Source: Profundibacterium mesophilum KAUST100406-0324 (GTDB lineage: Bacteria; Pseudomonadota; Alphaproteobacteria; Rhodobacterales; Rhodobacteraceae). From it: DNA of 64,000 nt. The translations under genes and the position numbers were made by a program. Below the pieces are notes generated by a model that saw only the letters and a program-made list of their open reading frames with translations, was not told the origin of the DNA and searched no databases. This document shows positions 17,903 to 27,104 of this stretch, piece after piece. Where the stretch lies: positions 84,320-148,319 of the forward strand of contig NZ_APKE01000036.1 in NCBI RefSeq assembly GCF_009835145.1, given 5' to 3'. How positions within the stretch are numbered: position 1 is the stretch's first letter; each line of letters begins with the position of its first letter.

Positions 17903-19182
17903 TGCTCATGCTCTTCATCTTCATCGCCCTGGTCGCGATGATCTGCATCAATGTCCCGATCGCCGTCGCGCTCGCCATGTCAGGCGTGCTCGGCCTTCTG
18001 GCGACGGAAGGCACCGGCAGCCTCGTGACCATTGCGCTCGACATGTATGACGGCGCCACGAAATTCTCCCTGATCGCCATTCCCATGTTCGTGCTCGCCG
18101 GCGCCATCATGAATGCCGGCGGGATCACCGATCGGCTGATCAATTTCGTCGGCGCCCTGATCGGCTTCGTGCGCGGCGGCCTCGCCATGGTCAATATCGG
18201 CGTGTCGCTCTTCTTCGCCGAAATTTCGGGCTCCGCCGTGGCCGATGTCGCCGCCATGGGATCGATCCTCATTCCACAGATGAAGAAGCGCGGATACTCC
18301 AAGGAGCTGTCGGCGGCGGTGACGTCCTCCTCCGCTTCGCTCGCGATCATCATTCCGCCCTCGATCCCGATGATCCTCTATGCCGCATCGGCCAATACCT
18401 CGGTGGAGCAGCTTTTCGTGGCCGGCGTTGTGCCGGGGCTGCTCGGCGCGGGCGGGCTGATGACCGTCGCCTATGTCTTCGCGCGCCGCTACGACCTGCC
18501 GACGGAGGAGGCGTTCAACATCCCGCGCCTGCGCGAAACCTTCAAGGATGCCCTGCCCGCCTTCGCCCTGCCGATCATCATCCTCGGCGGCATCTTCGGC
18601 GGTTTCGTCACCGCGACGGAGGCTGCGGGCCTCGCGGTGATCGCCGCGCTCGTCGTCTCGGCATGGTATCGGCAGATCGATCTGGCGCACTTGCGCCGCG
18701 CGATGCTCGATGGCGGAATGCAGACGGCGGTTGTCATGCTGCTCGTCGCGGCCTCCGTGCTGATGGGCGGGTTCCTGACCCGCGCGCAGATCCCCCAGCA
18801 GCTCGCGCAGGGCATCCTCGACATCACCGACAGCCAATGGGCGATCCTGCTGATCCTGAACTTCTTCTTCCTCGTGATCGGCTTCTTCCTGCATTCGGCG
18901 GCGGCGATCATCCTCGTCGTGCCGATCGTCATCCCGCTGATCACCGCCGCGGGGATCGACCCGGTGCATTTCGGCCTCGTGGTCACACTTAACCTCGCGA
19001 TCGGACAGCAGACGCCGCCGGTCGCTTCCGTCCTGATCACGTCCTGCGCGGTGGCGCGGGCCAATATCTGGGCCGTGTCCAAGGTGAACGTATGGTTCGT
19101 GGCGGTCCTGCTCGCGGTGCTGCTGCTCTGCACCTATGTCCCGCAGGTCCCGCTGTTTCTCGTCGAATATTTCTACAGGTAG
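17902..19182 (+). CDS. dctM: TRAP transporter large membrane subunit (DctM)
   Basis: This 426-residue protein has about twelve membrane segments and the DctM signatures IPMFVLAGAIMNAGG and AIIIPPSIPMILYA. With DctQ it forms the sodium-driven import channel for the DctP ligand. The start is fixed by the TGATG overlap with dctQ. An enoyl-CoA hydratase follows six bases later. Confidence 0.9.
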   Translation: MLMLFIFIALVAMICINVPIAVALAMSGVLGLLATEGTGSLVTIALDMYDGATKFSLIAIPMFVLAGAIMNAGGITDRLINFVGALIGFVRGGLAMVNIGVSLFFAEISGSAVADVAAMGSILIPQMKKRGYSKELSAAVTSSSASLAIIIPPSIPMILYAASANTSVEQLFVAGVVPGLLGAGGLMTVAYVFARRYDLPTEEAFNIPRLRETFKDALPAFALPIIILGGIFGGFVTATEAAGLAVIAALVVSAWYRQIDLAHLRRAMLDGGMQTAVVMLLVAASVLMGGFLTRAQIPQQLAQGILDITDSQWAILLILNFFFLVIGFFLHSAAAIILVVPIVIPLITAAGIDPVHFGLVVTLNLAIGQQTPPVASVLITSCAVARANIWAVSKVNVWFVAVLLAVLLLCTYVPQVPLFLVEYFYR

Positions 19183-19188
19183 ACCGAC

Positions 19189-19965
19189 ATGAACGATGAA
19201 TTGCTGCAGGAGGTCAGGGGCCGAACGCTCTGGCTGACCTTCAACCGACCGCAGGCGCGCAACGCGCTGACCTTCGCGATGTACGGCGCGCTGGCCGAGG
19301 CCTGCCGCACCGCGCCGACCGATGGCAGCATCGGCGCGGTGGTGATCCATGGCGCGGGCGGCAAGGCTTTCGCCGCCGGCACCGACATGACGCAGTTCCG
19401 CGCCTTCGAGACCGCCGAGGATGCGGCCGAATACGAGATGAAGATCGAAACCGTGCTCGAGGCCGTCGAGCGCTGTCCCCTGCCGACCATCGCGGCCATT
19501 CACGGGGCCTGCACCGGGGGGGGCGCGTCGATCGCCGCCGTCTGCGACATCCGCATCGCGAGTGCGCGGTTGAAGTTCGGCTTTCCCATCGCCCGCACCC
19601 TGGGCAACTGCCTTGCGGCGGCGAACCTCGCGCGGCTCGCCGGGCTGGTGGGGCCCGGCCGCCTGCGCGAGATGATCTTCACCGCCCGGCTGATGGAAGC
19701 GGACGAGGCGCGGCATGTGGGGCTCGTCACCGAGGTGCTGGCGGACGAGGCGGCGCTTCTGAGCCGGGCCGAAGAGCTGGCCGATCATGTCGGCGCCATG
19801 GCGCCTCTCACGCTCAGGGCCACGAAGGAAGCGATGCGCCGCACGCAATCGGCAAGCCGCATCGACGATTCGGACCTGATCGAGATGTGCTACATGAGCC
19901 GCGATTTCCGCGAGGGCATGGAAGCCTTCCTCGGCAAACGCGCACCCGAATGGAGCGGAACATGA
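19189..19965 (+). CDS. enoyl-CoA hydratase/isomerase family protein
   Basis: This 258-residue crotonase-fold enzyme shows NRPQARNALTFAMYGAL near the N-terminus and an oxyanion-hole region IHGACTGGGASIAAVCDIRIAS. The C-terminal sequence ALRATKEAMRR is typical. It hydrates or isomerises an acyl-CoA made by the CoA-transferase encoded next. The genes overlap by ATGA at 19962, and both follow the TRAP transporter in one operon. The acyl-CoA is unknown. Confidence 0.85.
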   Translation: MNDELLQEVRGRTLWLTFNRPQARNALTFAMYGALAEACRTAPTDGSIGAVVIHGAGGKAFAAGTDMTQFRAFETAEDAAEYEMKIETVLEAVERCPLPTIAAIHGACTGGGASIAAVCDIRIASARLKFGFPIARTLGNCLAAANLARLAGLVGPGRLREMIFTARLMEADEARHVGLVTEVLADEAALLSRAEELADHVGAMAPLTLRATKEAMRRTQSASRIDDSDLIEMCYMSRDFREGMEAFLGKRAPEWSGT

Positions 19966-21176
19966 GCCCCCTGCCCTCCCGCCCCGGCCCCCTTGCAGGG
20001 ATGAAGGTGATCGAACTCGCCCATATCATGGCCGGTCCGATCTGCGGATTGATGCTGGCCGACATGGGCGCGGACGTGATCAAGGTCGAGAAGCCGGACG
20101 GAGACGATACCCGCCGCTTCGTGCCCCCGGACATCGACGGCGAAAGCGCCGCCTACATGATGATGAACCGGAACAAGCGCGGGATCGCCCTGAACCTCAA
20201 GGATCCCGGCGCGCGCGACGCGCTCAAGACGTTGCTCATGGATGCGGATGTCGTCATCGAGAACTACCGCATGGGCACGATGGAGCGGCTGGGTCTGGGC
20301 TACGAGACGCTGCGCGAGATCAATCCGCGTCTCGTCTATTGCGAGGTGTCGGGCTTTGGCCGCACCGGCCCCTACGCGCAGCGGGGTGGGTTCGATCTCA
20401 TCGCGCAGGGCATGTCGGGCCTCATGTCGATCACCGGCGAGGGACCCGGACGCCCCCCGGTCAAGCCAGGCGCGCCGATCTCGGACATCACCGCCGGGAT
20501 CCTCGCCGCGATGGGATGCTGCGCCGCCTATGCGCAGGCACAGGCGAGCGGCGTCGGGCAGAAGGTCGACACCTCCCTCTTCGAGGCCGGCATAACCCTG
20601 ACCTACTGGCAATCGGCGATCACCTTCGCCACGGGCCAGGCACCGGGACCGATGGGCTCGGCCCACCCGCTCAACGCGCCCTACCAGTCTTTCCGGACCC
20701 GCGACGGCTGGATCAACGTGGGCGCCGCCAACCAGCGCAACTGGCTACGGTTCCTTGAGGTGATCGGCGCGCCGGAGCTTGACGCCGATCCCCGGTTCGC
20801 CTCGAACGCGCAGCGCATGATGCATCTCGATGCGCTCGTCGCCCTGCTCGAAGCCGAACTCACGCGCGAGACGACCCGCACCTGGCTCGAGCGGATGGAA
20901 GAGGCGGGCCTCCCGGCCGGTCCGGTTCTCGATATCGCGCAGATGCATTCCGACCCGCAGGCCCTCGCGCGCCAGATGATCGTGGAGACCGAGCACCCGG
21001 TGGCGGGCCGGGTCAAGACGATCGGGCTGCCGGTCAAGTTCTCCGACACCCCCGGCGCGGTGCAAGCTCCCGCGCCCACTCTCGGCCAGCACAGCCGCGA
21101 GATCCTCGCCGCCGCGGGTCTCGATCCCGAACAGATCGAGCGGATGATCGCCTCCGGGGCCGTGCTCGCACCCTGA
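19962..21176 (+). CDS. family III (CaiB/BaiF) CoA-transferase
   Basis: This 404-residue CoA-transferase begins GMKVIELAHIMAGPICGLMLADMGADVIKVE. The catalytic aspartate region is QRGGFDLIAQGMSG. Family III enzymes move CoA between two carboxylic acids through an enzyme-anhydride intermediate. As last gene of the dctPQM-hydratase operon it probably activates the imported acid. A hairpin terminator follows at 21181. Confidence 0.87.
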   Translation: MSPLPSRPGPLAGMKVIELAHIMAGPICGLMLADMGADVIKVEKPDGDDTRRFVPPDIDGESAAYMMMNRNKRGIALNLKDPGARDALKTLLMDADVVIENYRMGTMERLGLGYETLREINPRLVYCEVSGFGRTGPYAQRGGFDLIAQGMSGLMSITGEGPGRPPVKPGAPISDITAGILAAMGCCAAYAQAQASGVGQKVDTSLFEAGITLTYWQSAITFATGQAPGPMGSAHPLNAPYQSFRTRDGWINVGAANQRNWLRFLEVIGAPELDADPRFASNAQRMMHLDALVALLEAELTRETTRTWLERMEEAGLPAGPVLDIAQMHSDPQALARQMIVETEHPVAGRVKTIGLPVKFSDTPGAVQAPAPTLGQHSREILAAAGLDPEQIERMIASGAVLAP

Positions 21177-21180
21177 GCCC

Positions 21181-21203
21181 GGCCCCGCCTGCCGGGCGGG
21201 GCC
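21181..21203. terminator. hairpin between convergent operons
   Basis: GGCCCCGCC (21181-21189) pairs with GGCGGGGCC (21195-21203) around TGCCG. It lies in the 33-base gap between the convergent CoA-transferase and matB genes and probably ends both transcripts. Confidence 0.7.
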
Positions 21204-21209
21204 CCCTCT

Positions 21210-22721
21210 TCAGGAGGTGAAGAGATCCTTAAAGCGGGCGCGCAGCTCGTTCTTTTGCACCTTGCCCATCGTGTTGCGTGGCAACTCCTCGACGGTCAGC
21301 AGCTTCTTGGGCTGCTTGTAGCGCGCGAGTTCCTCACCCATTCGGGCTTCGATCGCCGCGATGTCCGGCCCCGAACCGCTGGGCACGAGGACGCCGACGA
21401 CCGCTTCGCCGAAATCGGGATGCGGCACGCCGATCACGGCCGATTCAAGGACGCCATCCTGCTCGTCCAGCAGCAGCTCGACCTCCTTGGGATAGACGTT
21501 GAAGCCGCCGGAGATGATCAGGTCCTTGCCCCGTCCGACAATCGAGACGTAGCCATCCTCGTCGATGCGGCCCAGGTCCCCGGTGATGAAGAAGCCGTTC
21601 TCGCGCAGCTCCTCGGCCGTCTTCTCGGGCATTTGCCAATATCCCTCGAAGACATTCGGCCCGCGCACCTCGATCACCCCGATCTCGCCTTGCGGCAGCG
21701 GCGCCCCGGTCTGCGGATCGCAGACCTGCAACTCGACCCCCGGCAACGGGAAGCCGACGGTTCCCGCGCGCCGGTCCCCTTCATAGGGGTTGGAGGTGTT
21801 CATGTTGGTCTCGGTCATGCCGTAGCGCTCGAGGATGCGGTGGCCGCTGCGCTGTTCGAACTGGACATGCGTCTCGGCCAGCAGGGGCGCGCTGCCGGAG
21901 ACGAAGAGCCTCATGCCGCGCACGAGATCGCGGTCGAAGCGCGCATCCGAAAGCAGCCGCGTGTAGAAGGTCGGCACCCCCATCATCGCCGTGGCCCGCG
22001 GCAGGGCCTCGATCGCCGCGTCGAGGTCGAACTTGGGATGGAAGATCATCGCGCCGCCGCATAGCAGCATGATGTTCGTCGCGACGAAGAGCCCGTGCGT
22101 GTGGAAGATCGGCAGCATGTGCAGCAGCACGTCATCTTCGGTGAAACCCCAATGCGTGGTCAGCACCTCCGCATTCGACAAGAGGTTGCCCTGCGTGAGC
22201 ATCGCGCCCTTCGAGCGTCCGGTCGTCCCCGAGGTATAGAGAAAGGCGGCAAGATCGCCGATATCGCGCGCGGCGGTCTCGAACGTCTCCGGCTTGCCTC
22301 CGGCGGCCTCGGCGAAGCTGCCGCCGCCCGCCGCGTCCAGGGTCATCAGCCGGGCGGCGAACTCCTCGGCGACGGGGCCGAGCGCATCGGCGCGGCGCGG
22401 GTCGCACAAGAGCAGCCGGGCGCCCGAATTGCCGACGAAGTAAGAAATCTCGCTGGCGGTATAGGCGGTGTTGAGCGGAAGGAACACGATGCCGGCCTGC
22501 ACGCAGGCGGCATAGACGGCGAGCGCCTGGGGGGATTTCTCGATCTGAACCGCCAGGCGGTCGCCCGGAACGAGCCCCGCATCGGTGATGGCATGGGCGA
22601 AACGGGCAGCCATGCGCAGGAAGTCGCCATGCGTGACGCTCGCACCATCGGCCAGCTTGAGGAAGGGCGTGTCACGGTCCAGATGCGGTCCGAAAAGCGT
22701 GTCGAAAAGCGGATTAGCCAT
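21210..22721 (-). CDS. matB: malonyl-CoA synthetase
   Basis: This 503-residue AMP-forming acyl-CoA synthetase matches MatB, which activates malonate with ATP and CoA. The P-loop is LYTSGTTGRSKGAM, and YGMTETNMNTSNPYEGDRRAGTVGFPLPG is the MatB-like adenylate region. The C-terminal lysine lies in RNTMGKVQKNELR. Its ATG overlaps the end of the malonyl-CoA decarboxylase gene by eight bases. Together they convert imported malonate to acetyl-CoA and CO2. Confidence 0.9.
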   Translation of the reverse strand: MANPLFDTLFGPHLDRDTPFLKLADGASVTHGDFLRMAARFAHAITDAGLVPGDRLAVQIEKSPQALAVYAACVQAGIVFLPLNTAYTASEISYFVGNSGARLLLCDPRRADALGPVAEEFAARLMTLDAAGGGSFAEAAGGKPETFETAARDIGDLAAFLYTSGTTGRSKGAMLTQGNLLSNAEVLTTHWGFTEDDVLLHMLPIFHTHGLFVATNIMLLCGGAMIFHPKFDLDAAIEALPRATAMMGVPTFYTRLLSDARFDRDLVRGMRLFVSGSAPLLAETHVQFEQRSGHRILERYGMTETNMNTSNPYEGDRRAGTVGFPLPGVELQVCDPQTGAPLPQGEIGVIEVRGPNVFEGYWQMPEKTAEELRENGFFITGDLGRIDEDGYVSIVGRGKDLIISGGFNVYPKEVELLLDEQDGVLESAVIGVPHPDFGEAVVGVLVPSGSGPDIAAIEARMGEELARYKQPKKLLTVEELPRNTMGKVQKNELRARFKDLFTS

Positions 22722-23976
22722 TCAATTTGGTCCTTTTGGCGGCATCGGGCTTTGCCTGTCTGGCAAGAGCCTGGATCTGGCGCGAGGCCGCGATCTCTCC
22801 GGTGGCCGCGAATCGTTCATGGTTTTGCGAAATGCGGTTCAGGTCATAAAGGTAGTTCACCATCGCTCCGCCGGACTGCGCCATGCCGTTCGCCGAGATA
22901 TCCGCGCCCGCGTGCACGGCATGGATCATCGCGCCATTGCCCAGGTGGAACCGCGCGACGGGATCGAATGGCAGGCCGCGCTGTCCCTTTGCCTCGCTCA
23001 GGTAATGCGCGGCGAGCATCTTGAGGGCCTCGGGCTCGTCCGGAAGGGCGATGCCCTCGGCCTTGGCCCAGGCCGCCAGCCGCGGGATCGGCGACAGGGT
23101 GACGAAGTTGCGAAGCTGCGGCAAGGCGCGCGAAAGATCGGCGGCCACCTGCTTGATCAGCGAATTGCCGAAGGAAATCCCCGCAAGACCCGCCTGGCAG
23201 TTCGAGATCGAATAGAATACGGCCGTGTCGGCGACCCCCGCGTCGAGCGCGTCGCGGTCCTCTGCCAGAAGGTGCTGGATCGAGCCCGGAATGCCCCGTG
23301 TCAGCGCCACCTCCACGAAAATCAGCGGCTCGTCCGGCATGGCGGGATGGAAGAAGGCGAAGCAGCGCCGGTCGCCGGGCTGCAGCCGCCGGCGCAAATC
23401 GCCCCAGCTGTCGATCGTGTGCACCGCCTCGTAGGCGATGATCTTCTCGAGGATATGGGCGGGGCTCTCCCAGCTGATCGGGCGGAGCACCAGAAAGCCG
23501 CGATTGAACCACGAGGCGAAGAGATGCCGGAAGTCGGGATCAATGACCTTCAACTCGGGATGCGTGCCCGCCAGGCGCAGGAGATGCTCGCGCATCATCA
23601 CCAGTTGCCGCGTGGCACCCGGAACCTGGTTGAGCCGCCGGGCGATCTCCTGCCGCTGCGGCTCGGCGGCCTGCATGAAGTCACGGTAGTTGCGCATGTC
23701 CGGCGCCGCCTCGTAGGTGTCGAGGGCATTGCGCACCGCGGTCACGTCGATCCCGCGCGACAGGGCGAGATGCGAGAAGAAAGCCGTCTTCTCCTCGTCC
23801 CCCGCCTCCGAGAAGCGGTCGAGGATGCGGCGTGCCAGCTCGGCGCCCCGCATCTCGCCGCGCGAGCCCATCAGCTCGTCGAGCATCTCGGGGATGGGCC
23901 GCGTGTCGCGCCGGTCACCCGCCCCGCGGTAGCGCCGCTCGAACACGGTTTGCAGAAGATCGGCCAGAAGCGTCAA
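22714..23976 (-). CDS. matA: malonyl-CoA decarboxylase
   Basis: This 420-residue protein matches malonyl-CoA decarboxylase: a helical N-terminal domain, then an acetyltransferase-like catalytic domain with HTIDSWGDLRRRL, AVFYSISNCQAGLAGISFGN and FHLGNGAMIHAVHAGAD. It lacks a signal peptide. The start is TTG in a TTGA overlap with the TRAP large-subunit stop. No ATG or GTG occurs in this frame near the expected N-terminus. Confidence 0.88.
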   Translation of the reverse strand: MTLLADLLQTVFERRYRGAGDRRDTRPIPEMLDELMGSRGEMRGAELARRILDRFSEAGDEEKTAFFSHLALSRGIDVTAVRNALDTYEAAPDMRNYRDFMQAAEPQRQEIARRLNQVPGATRQLVMMREHLLRLAGTHPELKVIDPDFRHLFASWFNRGFLVLRPISWESPAHILEKIIAYEAVHTIDSWGDLRRRLQPGDRRCFAFFHPAMPDEPLIFVEVALTRGIPGSIQHLLAEDRDALDAGVADTAVFYSISNCQAGLAGISFGNSLIKQVAADLSRALPQLRNFVTLSPIPRLAAWAKAEGIALPDEPEALKMLAAHYLSEAKGQRGLPFDPVARFHLGNGAMIHAVHAGADISANGMAQSGGAMVNYLYDLNRISQNHERFAATGEIAASRQIQALARQAKPDAAKRTKLNG

Positions 23977-25289
23977 AACCGATCCCCCATCACGGCGTCG
24001 GGCAGCCAGGTCGCAAGGCCCGGAACAAGCGACAGGATGACAATCGCGAGGACCATGCAGCCGACATAGGGCAGCGAGCCGGTCAGGATGGTGCGCAGCT
24101 TGATGTCGGGCGCGATGCCGTTGATCACGTAGAGATTGAGCCCCACGGGCGGCGAGATCAGCCCGATCTCCATGTTGATCGTGAGGATCACCGCGAACCA
24201 GATCGGGTCGAACCCGGCGGTGGTGATGATCGGCAGCAGGATCGGCGCGGCCATCAGGATGACGGCGACGGGCGGCAGGAAGAACCCGGCGATGAGCAGG
24301 AAGACGTTGATCATCCCCATCAGGACCCAGCGGTTCACCTCCAGCGTGCCGATCCATTCGGCGATCGACTGGGTGATGAAAAGCGAGCTGAGCATGTAGG
24401 AGAAGACCCCGGCCGCCGCGATGATCCACAAGATCATGACGCTCTCGCGGGTGCTGTCACGCAGCACGGCCCAGATCGCGACCGGCGACCAGAGCCGGTA
24501 TATGATCACCGCGATCAGCAAGGTCAGAAGGGCCCCCACGGCAGCCGTCTCCGACGGCGTCGCGATGCCGCCATACATCGCGTAGAGCACGCCCACGATG
24601 ATCGCCAGGAACGGCAGCACGCGCGGCAGGATCTCGAATTTTTGGCGCCAGCTGTAATTGGTGAAGGCGAGGACCTGCGCGTTGCCCGAGCGCCAGGTCG
24701 CGAAGATCGACCAGGCCATGAAGAGCCCGACCAGCAAGATCCCCGGCAGGACCCCGGCAAGGAAAAGACGCCCGATCGAGGTTTCGGTCGCGATGCCGTA
24801 GACGATCATCGTCACCGAAGGGGGGATCAGGATGCCGAGCGATCCGCCGGCGGCAATGGAGCCCGCTGCAACGCCGTCGGGATAGCCGCGCTTGCGCATC
24901 TCGGGGATGCCCATCTTGCCGATCGCGGCGCAGGTCGCCGGCGAGGATCCGGACATCGCGGCAAAGAGTGCGCAGGCCCCGAGGTTGGAAATCACCAGCC
25001 CGCCGGGAACCCGTGTCAGCCAGCGCTCGAGTGCCTCGTAGAGGTCGGAGCCGGCCCGCGTCGAGGCGATGGCCGCCCCCATGATAATGAACATCGGGAT
25101 CGACAGGAGCGCGAAGTCGTTGAGCGAGCCGAAGAGGATCTCCGGCATCAGTTGCAGGCTGCGCGCCCCGTCGAAGATCAGCAGGAAGCCGGCCGCGACG
25201 AAAAGCAGGGCGAGTGCGACCGACAGTCCAGAGAAGAGAACGACGATGGTGCTGATGGCGACGAGGCCGCCGAGAAGGAGAGGATCCAT
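23973..25289 (-). CDS. matM: malonate TRAP transporter large subunit (DctM/MatM-like)
   Basis: This 438-residue membrane protein has DctM signatures (LLSIPMFIIMGAAIAST; GGSLGILIPPSVTMIVYG) and about twelve segments. It is flanked by matA downstream and the small subunit upstream. The matPQMAB arrangement of rhizobia supports malonate as substrate. The chosen ATG lies one base after the small-subunit stop. Confidence 0.87.
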   Translation of the reverse strand: MDPLLLGGLVAISTIVVLFSGLSVALALLFVAAGFLLIFDGARSLQLMPEILFGSLNDFALLSIPMFIIMGAAIASTRAGSDLYEALERWLTRVPGGLVISNLGACALFAAMSGSSPATCAAIGKMGIPEMRKRGYPDGVAAGSIAAGGSLGILIPPSVTMIVYGIATETSIGRLFLAGVLPGILLVGLFMAWSIFATWRSGNAQVLAFTNYSWRQKFEILPRVLPFLAIIVGVLYAMYGGIATPSETAAVGALLTLLIAVIIYRLWSPVAIWAVLRDSTRESVMILWIIAAAGVFSYMLSSLFITQSIAEWIGTLEVNRWVLMGMINVFLLIAGFFLPPVAVILMAAPILLPIITTAGFDPIWFAVILTINMEIGLISPPVGLNLYVINGIAPDIKLRTILTGSLPYVGCMVLAIVILSLVPGLATWLPDAVMGDRF

Positions 25290-25290
25290 G

Positions 25291-25890
25291 TCAGAGGCCT
25301 TCTGCGTCGCGGGCGCCTTCGGCACCGGCATGAACGGTCAGGGGGTCCTCGTCGATGCCGAAAGGCGGCTCGACATTGGTGAGGACCGCGACGAGATCGG
25401 CGATCAGTTGCAAGGTCAGCAGGCCAAAGCCCACGGGCATCGCCAGATAGGGGATCCAGAGGCGAACCCCCCAGACCGTGTCCGATTTCCAGTTCCGCTC
25501 ATAGGCGAAGAGCCACAGCTCGACGGCATAGAAAAGCACGACCCCCATGATCGCGATCGCGGCCAGGAGCACCGCGATGCCAAGCACCTTGCGCGCCCGT
25601 CCCTTCACCGCCAGCGGCACGAGGTCGACATTCACGTGACCGCGCAGACGCTGGACGTAAGGCAGGCCGATCAGGGTCGAGGCAATGACGAGATAGATGA
25701 CCGCCTCGGTCTGCCACACGGTCGAGCCGTTCAGCACGAAGCGTATGAAGATCATCTGGCAGGTGATGGCGACCGCGGCGACCACCAAGGCGGCGGAGGT
25801 CCAGCCGCACAGTGTCGAGAGGGCCGCGACCGCCTTGAGAAAGGGATTGTTGCCCACCCGGGCCACGGAACCCGCGCTATGTCCCGACAT
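25291..25890 (-). CDS. matQ: malonate TRAP transporter small subunit (DctQ/MatQ-like)
   Basis: This 199-residue protein has four membrane segments and the DctQ pattern VWQTEAVIYLVIASTLIGLPYVQRLRGHVNVDLV. AGGAGATGTC immediately precedes the ATG at 25890. The frame extends upstream through a hairpin to 25983, but that part is rejected. Confidence 0.85.
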   Translation of the reverse strand: MSGHSAGSVARVGNNPFLKAVAALSTLCGWTSAALVVAAVAITCQMIFIRFVLNGSTVWQTEAVIYLVIASTLIGLPYVQRLRGHVNVDLVPLAVKGRARKVLGIAVLLAAIAIMGVVLFYAVELWLFAYERNWKSDTVWGVRLWIPYLAMPVGFGLLTLQLIADLVAVLTNVEPPFGIDEDPLTVHAGAEGARDAEGL

Positions 25891-25940
25891 GACATCTCCT
25901 GTAGATTCTGGAAAACTGGATACGAGCTGACTGCCGGCTT

Positions 25941-25972
25941 GCGGGGCGGGCGGCGCCATGCCCCCGCCCCGC
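25941..25972 (-). terminator. intercistronic hairpin after matP
   Basis: GCGGGGCGGG (25941-25950) pairs with CCCGCCCCGC (25963-25972) around a 12-base loop. It lies between the binding-protein gene and the membrane-subunit genes of the malonate TRAP operon. It probably attenuates readthrough so the receptor is made in excess. Confidence 0.6.
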
Positions 25973-25979
25973 GCGGCGA

Positions 25980-26963
25980 TCACTCGACGGCGAGCGCCTT
26001 GTCGAGAAGCTCCTGCCCGTTGGGCGTCTCCTCGACGAACGCCTTGTAGGACGTCTCCTTGGCGACTTCGCGCCAGGCGTCGAAGTCTTCCTGCGTCATC
26101 CTGGCGATCTCGACACCGGCCTGCTCGAAGGGCGCGATCGATGCCTCATCCTCTTTCTTGGCCTCTTCGAGATAAAAGGCCTCGGCCTTTTCGGAGGCGG
26201 CGAGCAGGGCGTTCTGCTGCTCCTCGTTGAGGTTCTCGAAGGTGGTCTTGTTGATCAGCATGGGCTGATACATGAACCACAGGGCCACGTCGCCGGCAGG
26301 CGTGTAGCAGGCGGCCTGCTCGTAGATGCGGTAGCTGACGAAGGAGGAGGAGGACGTGTTCGCCGCGTCCAGGACGCCGGTCTGCATGGCGTTGTAGATC
26401 TCGGAGCTTGCCATCGAGGCGATCGAGGCACCGGCACCGGCCAGCATCTGCTCGAAGCTCTTGCCGGCCGCACGCGTCTGCAGGCCCTCGACATCCTCGG
26501 GCTTGGTGACGCATTTCTCCTTGCCGACAAAACCGCCCGCCAGGTATCCGTCGACGAGGATCATCACGTCGTCCTCGGCCGCGATCTCCTTGATCTCGTC
26601 CATGAAGGGGCTGTCATTGAGGCGTGCGGCATGGTCGTGGTTCTTCACCAAACCCGGCATCAACGTCAGGTTGTAGGCAGGCTGCTGGCCCCCGGCATAG
26701 CTGAGCGGCAGGATCGTCATGTCGAGCTGCCCCCGCGTCAGGGGCGTGTATTGCTCGCGCGCCTTGAACAGGGAACTCGAGCCGAAGATCTTGATCTCCA
26801 GATCGACATCGGCGGCCGCGACCTCCTCCGCGACGATCTCGGCGACCTTGTGGCGAATATCATTGTTGGACCATTGGTGCGACAGGCGCAGCTCGGTGGC
26901 ATCGGCAAGGCCGGCCGTCAGAGCGAGCGCCGCGACGGCGGTCCCCAGAAATCTCTTGGTCAT
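25980..26963 (-). CDS. matP: malonate TRAP transporter substrate-binding protein (DctP/MatP-like)
   Basis: This 327-residue periplasmic receptor has signal peptide MTKRFLGTAVAALALTAGLADA. The DctP motifs are EIYNAMQTGVLDAANTSSSSF and LQTRAAGKSFEQML. It is the first gene of the malonate operon and faces the GntR regulator across a 141-base region holding a TTGTATACAA palindrome. Confidence 0.87.
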   Translation of the reverse strand: MTKRFLGTAVAALALTAGLADATELRLSHQWSNNDIRHKVAEIVAEEVAAADVDLEIKIFGSSSLFKAREQYTPLTRGQLDMTILPLSYAGGQQPAYNLTLMPGLVKNHDHAARLNDSPFMDEIKEIAAEDDVMILVDGYLAGGFVGKEKCVTKPEDVEGLQTRAAGKSFEQMLAGAGASIASMASSEIYNAMQTGVLDAANTSSSSFVSYRIYEQAACYTPAGDVALWFMYQPMLINKTTFENLNEEQQNALLAASEKAEAFYLEEAKKEDEASIAPFEQAGVEIARMTQEDFDAWREVAKETSYKAFVEETPNGQELLDKALAVE

Positions 26964-27050
26964 GCAGTTTCCTCCCGTTTGCGACCCGGCCGGTCTTCGC
27001 CGCCGGATCGAACGTCAGCCTTGCCGCGACGTGAAGGTGTGTCAAGGCGT

Positions 27051-27060
27051 TTGTATACAA
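27051..27060. promoter_or_regulatory. TTGTATACAA palindrome, candidate MatR operator
   Basis: A perfect 10-base palindrome lies 45 bases before the matR start and 88 bases before the divergent matP start. TTGTA/TACA half-sites are what I recall for rhizobial MatR and for FCD-type GntR regulators in general. It probably controls both directions. Confidence 0.65.
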
Positions 27061-27104
27061 TCCTAGTGCGTTGACCCCGCCCCCCGCCGGGGTAATGTGG
27101 GAGC

